64,000 nucleotides of DNA from positions 62,001 to 126,000 of the forward strand of contig NZ_FRCS01000016.1 in assembly GCF_900143005.1 (NCBI RefSeq). The letters run 5' to 3'. Of this stretch, positions 53,457 to 61,839 are shown one piece after another. A program made the position numbers and the translations under genes. Under the pieces are notes generated by a model, which did no database searches, was not told where the DNA came from, and worked only from the letters and a program-made list of their open reading frames with translations. Source of the DNA: Cryptosporangium aurantiacum. GTDB taxonomy: Bacteria > Actinomycetota > Actinomycetes > Mycobacteriales > Cryptosporangiaceae. How positions within the stretch are numbered: the stretch's first letter is position 1; each line of letters begins with the position of its first letter.

Positions 53457-54412
53457 TCCGGTTCGATCGCCCGGCGGTAGCGGGCGGCCAGCTGCGCCAG
53501 CGCGTCGATCAGTTCGGGGCCGTCGACGACCGTGAAGTCGGCGTCGAGCAGGCCGAGGTAGTGGGCGAGCATCCGCGGGTCGTCCGAGCCCGGCGTGAAC
53601 TCGCACCGGCCGGGACCGATCGGGCGCACGTCGACCGGCACCGGGATGCGTTGGCGGACGTAGTCCGCATCGGCGTGGACGACGACGCGGGCCCGGTAGT
53701 GCCACGGCGCCGCGCCGACGCCCCGGGTCACCCGGGCGGCGATCTCGTCGTCCGGAGGCAACTCGCGCGGCGGAAAGCGCGGGCCGCCGGGGGTGCGTGG
53801 CGTGATCCGGTCGGCCCGGAACGTCCGCCAGTCGGTCCGGTCGGTGTCCCAGGCGAACAGGTACCAGCGACGACGGTCGTGGACGAGGCGATACGGCTCG
53901 ACGTCACGCCGGGATTCGGTGCCGTCGTGGGCCCGGTAGTCGAACCGCAGCCGCTCGTGGTCCCGGCAGGAGCCCGCGATCGTGGTCAGCACACCCGGGT
54001 CGATTGCCGGGCCCACGCCCGGCACCGGTAGTGCGTACTCGCGGAACGCGGCGGCTCGGTGGCGGAGCCGCGGCGGCAGCATCTGCTGCACCTTGGTCAG
54101 CGCCCGCACCGAGATCTCCTCGATCCCGGCCACCGACCCGCCCGCCGCGGTGCGCAGCCCGACGACGACCGCCACGACCTCGTCCTCGTCGAGCAGCAGC
54201 GGTGGCAGGCTGCCCCCGCTGCCCAGCCGGTATCCCCCGGCGACGCCGGGCCGGGCGTCGACCGGGTACCCGAGGGCGCGCAGGCGCTCCACGTCCTTGC
54301 GGATCGTCCGGGTGGTGACGTCCAGCCGGGTCGCGAGGTCGGCGGCGGTCCAGTCGCGGCGGCTCTGGAGCAACGACAGCAACCGCAGCAGGCGTCCGGA
54401 GGTTTCCAGCAT
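53429..54412 (-). CDS. WYL-domain (YafY/DeoR-like) transcriptional regulator 1
   Basis: A 327-residue regulator. The HTH (about 5-60) has LSLLQSRRDWTAADLATRLDVTTRTIRKDVERL; the WYL region begins near 135 and includes YRLVHDRRRWYLFAWDTDRTDWRTFRADRI. WYL proteins bind nucleic acid or nucleotide ligands and often act as local repressors. It diverges from the epoxide hydrolase, with an inverted repeat at 54423 between them. The 3' end overlaps the convergent monooxygenase gene by 28 bp. ATG 54412 was chosen for position of the HTH. Confidence 0.9.
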   Translation of the reverse strand: MLETSGRLLRLLSLLQSRRDWTAADLATRLDVTTRTIRKDVERLRALGYPVDARPGVAGGYRLGSGGSLPPLLLDEDEVVAVVVGLRTAAGGSVAGIEEISVRALTKVQQMLPPRLRHRAAAFREYALPVPGVGPAIDPGVLTTIAGSCRDHERLRFDYRAHDGTESRRDVEPYRLVHDRRRWYLFAWDTDRTDWRTFRADRITPRTPGGPRFPPRELPPDDEIAARVTRGVGAAPWHYRARVVVHADADYVRQRIPVPVDVRPIGPGRCEFTPGSDDPRMLAHYLGLLDADFTVVDGPELIDALAQLAARYRRAIEPDQGRPRSEP

Positions 54413-54422
54413 TCCGCCATTC

Positions 54423-54439
54423 TTCCGCGAATCGCGGAA
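54423..54439. promoter_or_regulatory. Perfect inverted repeat between WYL 1 and epoxide hydrolase
   Basis: TTCCGCGAATCGCGGAA has perfect 8-base arms around one base. It lies 10 bp upstream of the WYL 1 start and 60 bp before the epoxide hydrolase start. The position fits an autoregulatory operator controlling both genes; a WYL-regulator target is inference. Confidence 0.62.
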
Positions 54440-54499
54440 CGAAGCGTGCCGCAATTGTTCCTAGCGTGGGGTCACCAACGTCGGACAAGGGAGGCACTA

Positions 54500-55708
54500 A
54501 TGGGCGAGGACATCCGACCGTTCCGGATCGCGGTTGCGGACTCCGACCTCGAGAACCTGCAGCTGCGGCTGGCCGGCGCGCGCTGGCCGGCGGAGTTCTC
54601 GGCTGGGCCGGCCGAGTTCTCGGCTGGGCCGGCCGCGCTGGCTGGGCCGGCCGAGCTGGCTGGGCCGGCCGAGCTGGCTGGGCCGGCGGGGCCGGGCGAG
54701 CCGGCGGGCGGGGACCGCGGGATCACCGCGGACCGGCTCCGAGAGCTGGCCGAGTACTGGCGGACGAAGTTCGACTGGCGGGCAGCCGAGGCGCGGCTCA
54801 ACCGGTACCCGCAGTTCACGACCGAGATCGACGGTCAGCGCATCCATTTCCTGCACGTCCGGTCCGCGCGCCCGGACGCCACGCCGCTGATCCTGACGCA
54901 CGGCTTCCCGAGCTCCGCGGCGGAGTTCCTCGGCCTGATCGAGGAGCTCTCCCCCGACTTCCACCTGGTCGTGCCCTCGCTGCCGGGGTACGCGTTCTCG
55001 ACACCGCTGTCCGGTCCCGGGTGGACACTGTCCCGGACCGCGGCGGCCTGGATCGAGCTGATGCGCCGCCTGGGTTACCAGCGGTACGGCGTGCACGGCG
55101 GCGACATCGGCGCCGGGGTGTCCGGAGCGGTGGCCGCCGCCGACGGTGAGCACGTGATCGGCGTCCACGTGGTGACCGATCCGCTGACCGCGGCGAACAC
55201 CGCCACGTTCCTGCCCGGGATGGCCGACCGCCTCAACCCGGACGACCCGGTCGACCGGTTGATCCTCGAGCGTATGGACGCCTTCCGCCGGGACGGCTCC
55301 GGTTACCTGGCGATCCAGAACTCCCGGCCGCGGACGATAGGGTACGGTTTGACCGATTCGCCGCTCTTCCAGCTCGCGTGGATCGCGGAGAAGTTCGACG
55401 AGTGGACCCGGCTGCCGATCGACGTCGACCAGTTACTCACTACGGTCAGCCTGTACTGGTTCACCGCGTCCGGCGTCACCGCCGCGCACACCCTCTACGA
55501 CCAGGCACACTCGTCGGACTGGGGTGGGGCGGCGACCGTGCCGCAGGGTTTCGCGGTGTTCGGCGCCGACGAGACCGTGCGCCGGCTGCTCCCGGTGCCC
55601 GAGGGCACGCACTGGACCGAACACGCGCACGGCGGGCACTTCCCGGCGATGGAGGCACCGGCGGACGTGGCAGCGGACCTGCGGGCGTTCTTCGGACCGC
55701 TGGCCTGA
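54500..55708 (+). CDS. Epoxide hydrolase (EHN plus alpha/beta-hydrolase)
   Basis: A 402-residue epoxide hydrolase. The N-terminal EHN domain is followed by HGFPSS (oxyanion hole, about 134-139), nucleophile Asp202 in GVHGGDIGAG, and His380 in HGGHFPAMEAP. An unusual low-complexity insertion occupies residues 31-70 (units GPAEFSA, GPAALA, GPAELA) within the EHN domain; it comes from a short in-frame tandem repeat (54597-54713). ATG at 54500 has GGGAGG upstream. Divergent WYL 1 regulator suggests local control. Substrate unknown. Confidence 0.9.
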   Translation: MGEDIRPFRIAVADSDLENLQLRLAGARWPAEFSAGPAEFSAGPAALAGPAELAGPAELAGPAGPGEPAGGDRGITADRLRELAEYWRTKFDWRAAEARLNRYPQFTTEIDGQRIHFLHVRSARPDATPLILTHGFPSSAAEFLGLIEELSPDFHLVVPSLPGYAFSTPLSGPGWTLSRTAAAWIELMRRLGYQRYGVHGGDIGAGVSGAVAAADGEHVIGVHVVTDPLTAANTATFLPGMADRLNPDDPVDRLILERMDAFRRDGSGYLAIQNSRPRTIGYGLTDSPLFQLAWIAEKFDEWTRLPIDVDQLLTTVSLYWFTASGVTAAHTLYDQAHSSDWGGAATVPQGFAVFGADETVRRLLPVPEGTHWTEHAHGGHFPAMEAPADVAADLRAFFGPLA

Positions 55709-55777
55709 TACCGCGGTGACCGGCACCGGGGCCCGTTCCTGGCCGGGCTCGACCGGCCGGCGCCGGGGCCGGCCGGG

Positions 55778-55985
55778 GCCAGCCAGTACCGGCGCCAGCC
55801 AGTACCGGCGCCAGCCAGTACCGGCGCCAGCCAGTACCGGCGCCAGCCAGTACCGGCGCCAGCCAGTACCGGCGCCAGCCAGTACCGGCGCCAGCCAGTA
55901 CCGGCGCCAGCCAGTACCGGCGCCAGCCAGTACCGGCGCCAGCCAGTACCGGGGCCAGCCAGTACCGGGGCCAGCCAGTACCGGG
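55778..55985. repeat. Thirteen tandem copies of a 16-bp unit
   Basis: GCCAGCCAGTACCGGC repeats 13 times without spacers in the 305-bp gap (55709-56013) between epoxide hydrolase and VOC genes. Most copies are identical; the last two or three read GGGG in place of GGCG. Flanks are GGCCGG-rich. No cas genes or spacer sequences, so it is not a CRISPR array. Any function, such as structure or protein binding, is unknown. Confidence 0.92.
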
Positions 55986-56013
55986 GCCGGCCGGTGCCGG
56001 TCGTGGCGGGTTC

Positions 56014-56424
56014 TCAGGCGAGGACGTCGAGCACCCAGACGACACCGAACCGGTCGGTGAGCATCCCGTAGAGGGAAGCCCATCCGGCCGGACCGAGGTC
56101 CTGGACGATCGTGGCACCCTCGGAGAGCCCCTTCCAATAGCCGCGGATCTCCTCGGTCGACGTGCCGCGGACCGACACGAAGAACGCGTTCCGGCCCGGC
56201 TCCCACGGCATCCGGCCCGGAACGTCGTAGGCCATGACGTGGAAGCCGGCCTCGCCCTGGACCTGGCCCCACATGATCTGGTCGGCTTCGGCGGGGTCCT
56301 GCGCGGCGTGGGCGTCGGCGTAGCTGACCAGCGCGATCTCGCCGCCGAAGACCGACTGGTAGAACTCCAGCGCCGCGCGGGCGTCGCCACGGAAGTTGAG
56401 GTGGGTGGTGGTGGTCACGGCCAT
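56014..56424 (-). CDS. VOC-family (PhnB/glyoxalase-like) protein
   Basis: A 136-residue vicinal-oxygen-chelate protein. THLNFRGDARAALEFYQSVFGGEI is the typical first module, and FHVMAYDVPG and WASLYGMLTDRFGVVWVLDV the second. This PhnB/3-demethylubiquinone methyltransferase-like subgroup has many members without known function; some act on phosphonates or confer resistance. It diverges from the WYL 2 regulator with a 12-bp palindrome (56462) between them. Confidence 0.85.
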   Translation of the reverse strand: MAVTTTTHLNFRGDARAALEFYQSVFGGEIALVSYADAHAAQDPAEADQIMWGQVQGEAGFHVMAYDVPGRMPWEPGRNAFFVSVRGTSTEEIRGYWKGLSEGATIVQDLGPAGWASLYGMLTDRFGVVWVLDVLA

Positions 56425-56461
56425 GGCCGGCTCCTTCGTCGTTGCGGTGTGTCGGTAGCGA

Positions 56462-56473
56462 CTCTCGCGAGAG
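56462..56473. promoter_or_regulatory. 12-bp palindrome between VOC and WYL 2
   Basis: CTCTCGCGAGAG is a perfect palindrome in the 93-bp divergent gap. It is shorter than the 54423 element but has the same layout relative to a WYL regulator gene. Role as an operator is inferred. Confidence 0.5.
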
Positions 56474-56517
56474 AAGAGGCCAGCTTGTGTCCGCTACTGC
56501 AGGCAGAATCTGATGTC

Positions 56518-57579
56518 GTGCATCACACGTCCGCGCGACTGCTCGCGCTGCTCTCGCTCCTGCAGGCCCGGCGCGACTGGCCCGGCCAGCTGCTCGCCGA
56601 GCGGTTGGACGTCAGCCCGCGGACCGTCCGCCGGGACGTCGACCGGCTACGCGAGCTCGGCTACCCGATCCGCGCGATCAAGGGCCCGGACGGCGGTTAC
56701 CGGCTCGACGCGGGGTCGCAACTACCGCCCCTGCTGTTCGACGACGACCAAGCCGTGGCGGTCGCGGTCGCGCTACGTCTCGCCGTGACCGCCGGAGCCG
56801 GCATCGAAGACGACGCCGCCCGGGCGCTGAGCACGATCCGGCAGGTCATGCCTGCTCGGCTCCGGCACCGCATCGACGCGCTCCAGGTCACACCGGTCGC
56901 GTGGAGCGGAGCGCCGCAGGCCGACAGCGGGGTGCTGTTGGCGTTGAGCGCCGCGATCCGCGCGGGCGAGGTACTGCGTTTCGACTACGCGTCCGAGGGG
57001 GCGCCGTCGCAAGCCGCGAACGGGGCGCAGCCCCAGGGCGCACCACCGCGGGCCGCGCTGCGGTCGGGCGCGCAGACGTTGGGTGCCGCAACCGGGGCGC
57101 CGCGCCGGGCGGAGCCGCATCACCTCGTCGCCCGCCGAGGCCGCTGGTACCTCGTCGCCTGGGACCTCGACCGAGCAGACTGGCGCACGTTCCGCGCCGA
57201 CCGCATCACCCCCCGCACGCCCACCGGCCCCCGATTCGCACCGCGGGACGTACCCGGCGGTGACGTGGCCGCGTTCGTGACCGCCCGTTTCCGCGGGTCA
57301 GACGTCCGCGACGGCACCGGCGAACCGAACGGCTGGCCGTGCGTCGGCGAGGTCGTACTCGCCAAACCCGCCGCCGAAGTCTCCCGCTTCGCCGGCGACG
57401 GCGTCGTCGAGGATCTCGGACCGGACCGCTGCCGGCTCGTCCTCGGGTCGTGGTCATGGACCGGCCTGGCCGCGGCCCTCGGGCGGTTCGACGCCGACGT
57501 CGAGGTCGTCGGCCCGCCCGAACTCAGGGCAGCGTTCGCGGACCTGTCGCGCCGCTACGCCGCCGCAGCCGCCCGCTGA
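56518..57579 (+). CDS. WYL-domain transcriptional regulator 2
   Basis: A 353-residue paralogue of WYL 1. The HTH has LSLLQARRDWPGQLLAERLDVSPRTVRRDVDRL and the WYL segment reads GRWYLVAWDLDRADWRTFRADRI. A Gly/Ala/Pro/Gln low-complexity insert (about residues 160-200) separates the domains. GTG at 56518 has no ribosome-binding site and follows CAGAAT by eight bases, so a leaderless transcript is likely. Partial, decayed copies of this gene appear at 58094 and 62141. Confidence 0.88.
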   Translation: MHHTSARLLALLSLLQARRDWPGQLLAERLDVSPRTVRRDVDRLRELGYPIRAIKGPDGGYRLDAGSQLPPLLFDDDQAVAVAVALRLAVTAGAGIEDDAARALSTIRQVMPARLRHRIDALQVTPVAWSGAPQADSGVLLALSAAIRAGEVLRFDYASEGAPSQAANGAQPQGAPPRAALRSGAQTLGAATGAPRRAEPHHLVARRGRWYLVAWDLDRADWRTFRADRITPRTPTGPRFAPRDVPGGDVAAFVTARFRGSDVRDGTGEPNGWPCVGEVVLAKPAAEVSRFAGDGVVEDLGPDRCRLVLGSWSWTGLAAALGRFDADVEVVGPPELRAAFADLSRRYAAAAAR

Positions 57580-57785
57580 GGGGCTGCCCTCAGCTCGGCG
57601 CAGGGTCCGGAGCCTGGACCCGGACGGCGGCATAGGTGCCGTCCACAGGAGACCGCGTTCGATATCGGAGGCGCAGCACCTGGGCGCAGCCGCCGGCCCC
57701 GAAACAGTCAGGTATGGACTCCGATCTGCCCGCAGCGCATCGTCAGAGACGAGCATCAGGGCCGGGCAAGCCGTGAGGGCCGAAC

Positions 57786-58049
57786 ATGGCGAAGCGTGAC
57801 GGCGCGGTCCCCAGGGCAGCGGTCAGCGCGCTTCTCCTCCCGCGACTACCGCGCGTTCTGACCGAGCCGTATCGGTCGTCAGTCATCCCCCGACTCGACA
57901 ACCGCGTCGAAATGGCCTTCACCGGCGATGAGGTCAGGGTGCGGGACTCCCGACAGGCTTCGGACGGAGCGGCGCTCGCCTTCCCGATCGACGCATGGAA
58001 TGACTTCACCGAAGCGATGAAGGCGGGCCAGGTCGACCCGCCAAAGTAG
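57786..58049 (+). CDS. DUF397-like small protein
   Basis: An 87-residue protein whose C-terminal half (VRVRDSRQASDGAALAFPIDAWNDFTEAMKAGQ) matches DUF397, where it normally follows W-R-K-S and N-C-V-E-V. Here NRVEMAF keeps that position but the usual tryptophan and Cys are lost, and the N-terminus looks altered. DUF397 genes usually pair with an XRE-family gene; none is visible nearby, so this may be an orphan or decaying member. The 206-bp gap upstream shows no further gene. Confidence 0.5.
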   Translation: MAKRDGAVPRAAVSALLLPRLPRVLTEPYRSSVIPRLDNRVEMAFTGDEVRVRDSRQASDGAALAFPIDAWNDFTEAMKAGQVDPPK

Positions 58050-58093
58050 ACACCAGCCCTCGGCTGGCACCGTCACCCGAGCACACGCCTATG

Positions 58094-58172
58094 CACCCGG
58101 CGACGACACGGCCTCGCGCGTGGCCAGCAAGGTCATACTCGCCAATCCGCCGGCGGCGGTGCCCGGTCGCGC
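58094..58172 (+). pseudogene. Decayed fragment of a WYL-regulator gene
   Basis: The segment resembles WYL 2 at about 57250-57410 with one internal deletion: ACCCGGCGACGACACGGCC versus the ACCCGGCGGTGACGTGGCC region, and GGTCATACTCGCCAA versus GGTCGTACTCGCCAA. No full frame remains. Similarity was aligned by eye, so the ends are approximate. Confidence 0.5.
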
Positions 58173-58221
58173 AGCCGACACATCCCCTGCGCGCGCCGAT
58201 GCGGCCCCTTAGCGTGCGGCC

Positions 58222-58464
58222 ATGACCGAACCGCACGGCCGCGACGAGCACGAGCCTTCCACCCCCGACCACCAGCAGCCGGGCTTCGGTCCGACACCGC
58301 ACCCCTACCCGTACAAGCCCGGGTCCGACCTCGACGACGGATTCGACGGACGCCGGAACGCGGGACCGACGAAGTACAGCGGCCTCCAGCTCGCTCTCAT
58401 GGTCGGTGGTGCGTTCGTGGCGATGCTCCTCCTCGTCGGCCTCATGACCGTGACGATGGGTTGA
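58222..58464 (+). CDS. Small single-pass membrane protein
   Basis: An 80-residue hypothetical. The first 50 residues are hydrophilic and Pro/Asp-rich (HQQPGFGPTPHPYPYKPG), then one helix, LQLALMVGGAFVAMLLLVGLM, lies at the C-terminus. The topology is probably cytoplasmic N-terminus with a tail anchor. No homologue is recognised. The start is supported only weakly by AGCGTGCGGCC context. Confidence 0.55.
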   Translation: MTEPHGRDEHEPSTPDHQQPGFGPTPHPYPYKPGSDLDDGFDGRRNAGPTKYSGLQLALMVGGAFVAMLLLVGLMTVTMG

Positions 58465-58631
58465 GGCCGAGGTCCTTGTCCGACAGAGAGCGCCCGAACA
58501 GGGCCTGCGTGGTTGCACCGGATCCGCGTGCCGACGATGTGTCGCAGTAGCCGCGCCTCCTCGGCCGAGGACCTACCTGCTCGTTAAGGGTAGATCGACC
58601 GGTTATCGACCGCATCGCGCTGTGGGGGACG

Positions 58632-58781
58632 ATGACCAAAGACCGATGGATTACTCGATGTGTAGTGCTCCCTCTGACGGCGGTAGCGCTGGTAGGTCCC
58701 GCGTCTATCGCGAACGCCGATCCGGGCAGCGGCGGGCCGACAGTCGGCAACGTTGACTCTGGCGCGGTGTGCGGCGACTAA
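58632..58781 (+). CDS. Short secreted peptide (49 residues)
   Basis: A short ATG-to-TAA frame. It has a basic start (MTKDRWITR), a hydrophobic core (CVVLPLTAVALVGPA) and a plausible signal cleavage after IANA, leaving about 20 residues (DPGSGGPTVGNV, ending CGD). GGGGGA precedes the ATG and a strong stem-loop follows 20 bp downstream. No homologue is recognised; a chance frame is possible. Confidence 0.45.
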   Translation: MTKDRWITRCVVLPLTAVALVGPASIANADPGSGGPTVGNVDSGAVCGD

Positions 58782-58800
58782 CCTGGTCGCCATTCGCGGT

Positions 58801-58830
58801 GGAGCCCGCCGTAAGAGTCCGGCGGGCTCC
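58801..58830 (+). terminator. Stem-loop terminator
   Basis: GGAGCCCGCCG and CGGCGGGCTCC form a perfect 11-bp stem with an eight-base loop, 20 bp after the short secreted-peptide gene. The following stretch to 59021 holds no supported gene. Confidence 0.75.
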
Positions 58831-59021
58831 GTCAACTCGTCAGTGACCTGCGAAGATCGCCGGTCTTGTAGCTGCGGGTCTCGCGCGTCGTTATCAGCGC
58901 TCCTCGACTATGCGGCCGGCTGCGCCGACGGCCGGACTCCAGGAGCGCCGACACATCGCTCCCGGGCTGATCGCCTCTGCCCCGCGCTGAGCCACATGCA
59001 ATCCGGCGACGCCAGTGCGGC

Positions 59022-59270
59022 CCCGGCCAGCTCGGCCAACACGGCCCGACCAGCACGGCCAGCTCGGCCCGGCAAACACCGCCCGGCCAGCACCGCCCGG
59101 CCAGCACGGCTCGGCAGCACGGCCAGCACAGCCCGGCCAGCTCGGCCCGGCCAACACCGCCCGGCCAGCACGGCTCGGCAGCACGGCCAGCACAGCCCGG
59201 CCAACACCGCCTGGCCAGCGCGGCTCGGCAGCACGGCCAGCACCACCCGGCCAGCACGGCCCGGCTCGGG
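59022..59270. repeat. GC-rich imperfect direct repeats
   Basis: Overlapping GCCCGGCCAGCAC and CACGGCTCGGCAGCAC-type units fill this region. A 26-base block starting CACGGCTCGGCAGCACGG occurs perfectly at 59105 and 59169, and with one change at about 59219. It lies in the 627-bp gap (58782-59408) between the short-peptide and pRiA4b genes; no coding gene is supported here. Confidence 0.8.
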
Positions 59271-59408
59271 GCTGTCGGTGTATGCCTGGAGGGTGTCCAG
59301 CCGGGACAGTGAACGTGTCCCGCGGGGCGACGCGCGGACCGCCGGACTACGTGACTGACGGTAGGCTGTCGGCCGCCGTCGACGGTTGATCGGAAAGGGC
59401 GAGAGCCG

Positions 59409-59957
59409 GTGGCCCGCACCTGGTTGTCGATCCGCGTGGAGCTGGTCTCCGGCCGCGGGGTAGAGCCGTGGCCGCGTCCCGGCCGGATCTTCGCAGCGGC
59501 CAGGTCGCACACTTTCGAGCAGCTCGCCGATGCGATCGACACCGCGTTCGCCCGCTGGGACCTGGCCCACATGCACATGTTCACCCTCGCCGACAGCACC
59601 GAGATCACCACGCTCGATCTCTGGGACGGCGACGAGCCCGAGGGCAGCCTGGACAGCGCCCGGACGAAGCTGAGCCGACTCACACTCGGCGAACAGTTCG
59701 CCTACCTGTTCGACTTCGGCGACGACTGGGCCCACCTGTGCACCGTCGCCGCCACGAAGATCGACCCACTCGACCACATCGGCGCCGTCCCACCCATTCC
59801 GCTGCCGTACTTCGGCTGGGGCGACCTACCCGATCAGTACGGACGACGCTGGGACGAAGACGACGGCGAATCATCGCCGCCGAAGCGGCCCGCCCAGCCG
59901 CTAGCCGACCTCCCACCGATCCTGCCCTGGTGGGGACCTCGCCAACGCGGCCAGTAA
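59409..59957 (+). CDS. pRiA4b ORF-3-like (IS1096 TnpR-like) protein
   Basis: A 182-residue protein matching the pRiA4b ORF-3 family. The motifs FDFGDDWAHLCTV and PYFGWGDLPDQYGRRWDEDDG are diagnostic, and THTFEQLADAIDTAF-like segments lie near the N-terminus. The family is common as a passenger in transposons and on its own; function is unknown. GC-rich repeats flank it on both sides. No terminal repeats of an element were found. Confidence 0.82.
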   Translation: MARTWLSIRVELVSGRGVEPWPRPGRIFAAARSHTFEQLADAIDTAFARWDLAHMHMFTLADSTEITTLDLWDGDEPEGSLDSARTKLSRLTLGEQFAYLFDFGDDWAHLCTVAATKIDPLDHIGAVPPIPLPYFGWGDLPDQYGRRWDEDDGESSPPKRPAQPLADLPPILPWWGPRQRGQ

Positions 59958-60091
59958 GCACCACCTCTCCCCGCGGTACGGCGAGCTGAGCACGTCCGTG
60001 TGTACCTACCTGGGCACGTCACCAGTACGCCGACAGGGGCGCCCGTGCGACTCGGCCAGCGCGGCCCGGCTGGCTTGAGGACCCCAGTGCA

Positions 60092-60200
60092 GCCCGGCGG
60101 GCTCGGCGTGCGCGGCGGGCTCGGCGCGTCGGCAGCTCGGCGTGCTCGGCGGGCTCGGCGCGTCGGCGGCTCGGTGGGCGCGGCGGCTCGGTGGGCATCC
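60092..60200. repeat. GC-rich direct repeats
   Basis: GGCGGGCTCGGCG occurs at 60096, 60114 and 60148, extended to the 20-base GGCGGGCTCGGCGCGTCGGC at the last two sites, 34 bp apart. It lies in the 318-bp gap (59958-60275) before the HNH gene. No coding gene is seen there. Confidence 0.8.
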
Positions 60201-60275
60201 CGGCATCCGGCGTCCCGGCATGCCTGAGCGCCGGGCGGCGGGGGTGGCGCCCGGCTGTTTTGGCTGTTGGGGTCG

Positions 60276-61832
60276 CTAGTCGGGTGGGTCGAGGATGGTG
60301 CCGTCGGGTCGGCGGATGGTGAGTTCTTGTCCGTCGAGTTGGAGGGTCCAGCCTTCGTCGTGGACGCGGTGGTGATGGAAGCCGCACAGGAGGATGAGGT
60401 TGTTCATGTCGGTTGGTCCGCCGTGGGTCCAGGGGATGATGTGGTGGGCTTGGGTCCAGTGGGGTGGGCGGGTGCAGTAGTGGAATCGGCAGCCTTGGTC
60501 CCTTACGACCAGGCCTCGGCGCATGGTGGGTGGGACGAGGCGGGTGCGGCGTCCGACGGCGATGGGGACGTCGTCGGGTCCGAGGACGATGCGGTTGATC
60601 GCGGCGTCGCAGGCGATGCGGTCGATGGCTTCGAGGGGGAGGGTGTCGCCGAAGTCGGTGCGGCCTCCGTCGCCGGGTCCGGGGACCCACCGGCTACCGG
60701 GAACCCAGACCCGGGGACTACGACCGGAGCCACCACCCGAGCCGCCGGATCCGGTTCCCGGGTCGCCGCCGGAGCCACTGCTGGAGCGGCCGAGGTCACC
60801 GTTACCCGAGCCGCCGGGGCGCGTGTCGAAGCCGCTTGGTCCGTTGTCGGGGTGGTTGCCGGTGGGGCCCGCGGGTTCGGGCTGGTGCTGGGGGTCGGCG
60901 AGCCAGTCGGCGACCACGTCCCAATCCCAGTCGGTGACCCACTCCTGCTCCCCGTCAGCGTCGAGGGGCCACTCGTCGTCCGGCCGGACCAGGATCTCGG
61001 GCAGCGGAGTGTCCGGGGCGGAAACCGGGGTGTCGGCCAGGACGGTGCGGCCGGCCGGGGTGCGGCGCAGGTCGCTCGCGTGGACGAGGACGGTGAGGTG
61101 GGGTTGTTCACCGGCGGTGGTCGGAAGCTCGCCGGTATCCAGGATGTGCCGGATGAGGTCCCGCAGCGCGTCGTGGCGGCGTTCGGCCGCCGACCGCATG
61201 TCTTCGGGATCAGGCTTCGGCAGCGTCGCGAAGTAGGTCTGCAGCATCGCTCCGCATTCGGGCGAGAGGGAGCCTTTGAGGTCCCAGATGTCGTCGTAGG
61301 TCTGACCCAGATACACCGCGCGTTCGGGTTCCGGCGGATGCTCCTTCGCCGGGAGCAGGTGCTCGAGGATGCGTTTGGCGATCTGCCGCAACTCTGAGCA
61401 GCTGAGCCGGTGGGCGTTCTCGAACAACATCTCCTCAGCCGTAGGCACCAAATCCGGATCCACCGCGTCGACCTTCCGGGCCAGCCACGCCGCGACCTTC
61501 ACATGCCCGAACGAGACCACCCCGGCGGACAGGGCGCCGGCGAAACGCGGCAGAACCGGTAACCGGCGCGCGGTATCGACCAGAGCGCTGGCCTCACCCG
61601 AGGTCATTCTCAACGAGCCCTGCAGCCAGGCCTTCGTCGACGGGGCACCGTTGTAGGCCACCGCACCCCGGCGGTGCACCGCACCGACGGCCTCGGCGAG
61701 GCCGGCCTGGGCCACCCGCACGATCTCTTCCCAGCCCTCCACCCGGCCCAGCTGCGCGGAATCGGGGAGCCCGCCGAGGTCTTCCCCGGCCAACTCCCGC
61801 AACACCGCCACACACTCGACCATCGAACTCAT
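60276..61832 (-). CDS. DUF222 HNH-endonuclease-domain protein
   Basis: A 518-residue protein common in actinobacteria, often in many copies. The N-terminal DUF222 helical domain (to about 280) precedes a Gly/Ser/Pro-rich linker (GSGNGDLGRSSSGSGGDPG) and a C-terminal HNH domain with HHIIPWTHGG, NLILLC and FHHHRVH supplying the metal and catalytic His/Asn. The start at ATG 61832 is supported by TAGAAT (61840-61845) seven bases away, which suggests a leaderless mRNA. Function is unproven; it may act in DNA processing or mobile-DNA biology. Confidence 0.9.
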   Translation of the reverse strand: MSSMVECVAVLRELAGEDLGGLPDSAQLGRVEGWEEIVRVAQAGLAEAVGAVHRRGAVAYNGAPSTKAWLQGSLRMTSGEASALVDTARRLPVLPRFAGALSAGVVSFGHVKVAAWLARKVDAVDPDLVPTAEEMLFENAHRLSCSELRQIAKRILEHLLPAKEHPPEPERAVYLGQTYDDIWDLKGSLSPECGAMLQTYFATLPKPDPEDMRSAAERRHDALRDLIRHILDTGELPTTAGEQPHLTVLVHASDLRRTPAGRTVLADTPVSAPDTPLPEILVRPDDEWPLDADGEQEWVTDWDWDVVADWLADPQHQPEPAGPTGNHPDNGPSGFDTRPGGSGNGDLGRSSSGSGGDPGTGSGGSGGGSGRSPRVWVPGSRWVPGPGDGGRTDFGDTLPLEAIDRIACDAAINRIVLGPDDVPIAVGRRTRLVPPTMRRGLVVRDQGCRFHYCTRPPHWTQAHHIIPWTHGGPTDMNNLILLCGFHHHRVHDEGWTLQLDGQELTIRRPDGTILDPPD

Positions 61833-61839
61833 GTGCGAG

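Noticed and set aside
55778-55985. CRISPR array
   Set aside because: Copies abut without spacers, the unit is 16 bp, and no cas gene is in the window.
55433-56390. Minus-strand frames with RYWLAPVLAGAGTGW repeats
   Set aside because: The protein repeats only translate the 16-bp DNA repeats at 55778-55985; no start, signal or neighbour supports a gene.
58753-59389. Plus- and minus-strand frames in the 59-kb repeat region
   Set aside because: Their products are repetitive and driven by GGCCAGC-type repeats; no ribosome-binding site or family motif is present.
59409-59957. Intact insertion sequence around the pRiA4b ORF-3-like gene
   Set aside because: No transposase gene, terminal inverted repeats or target duplications were found near it.
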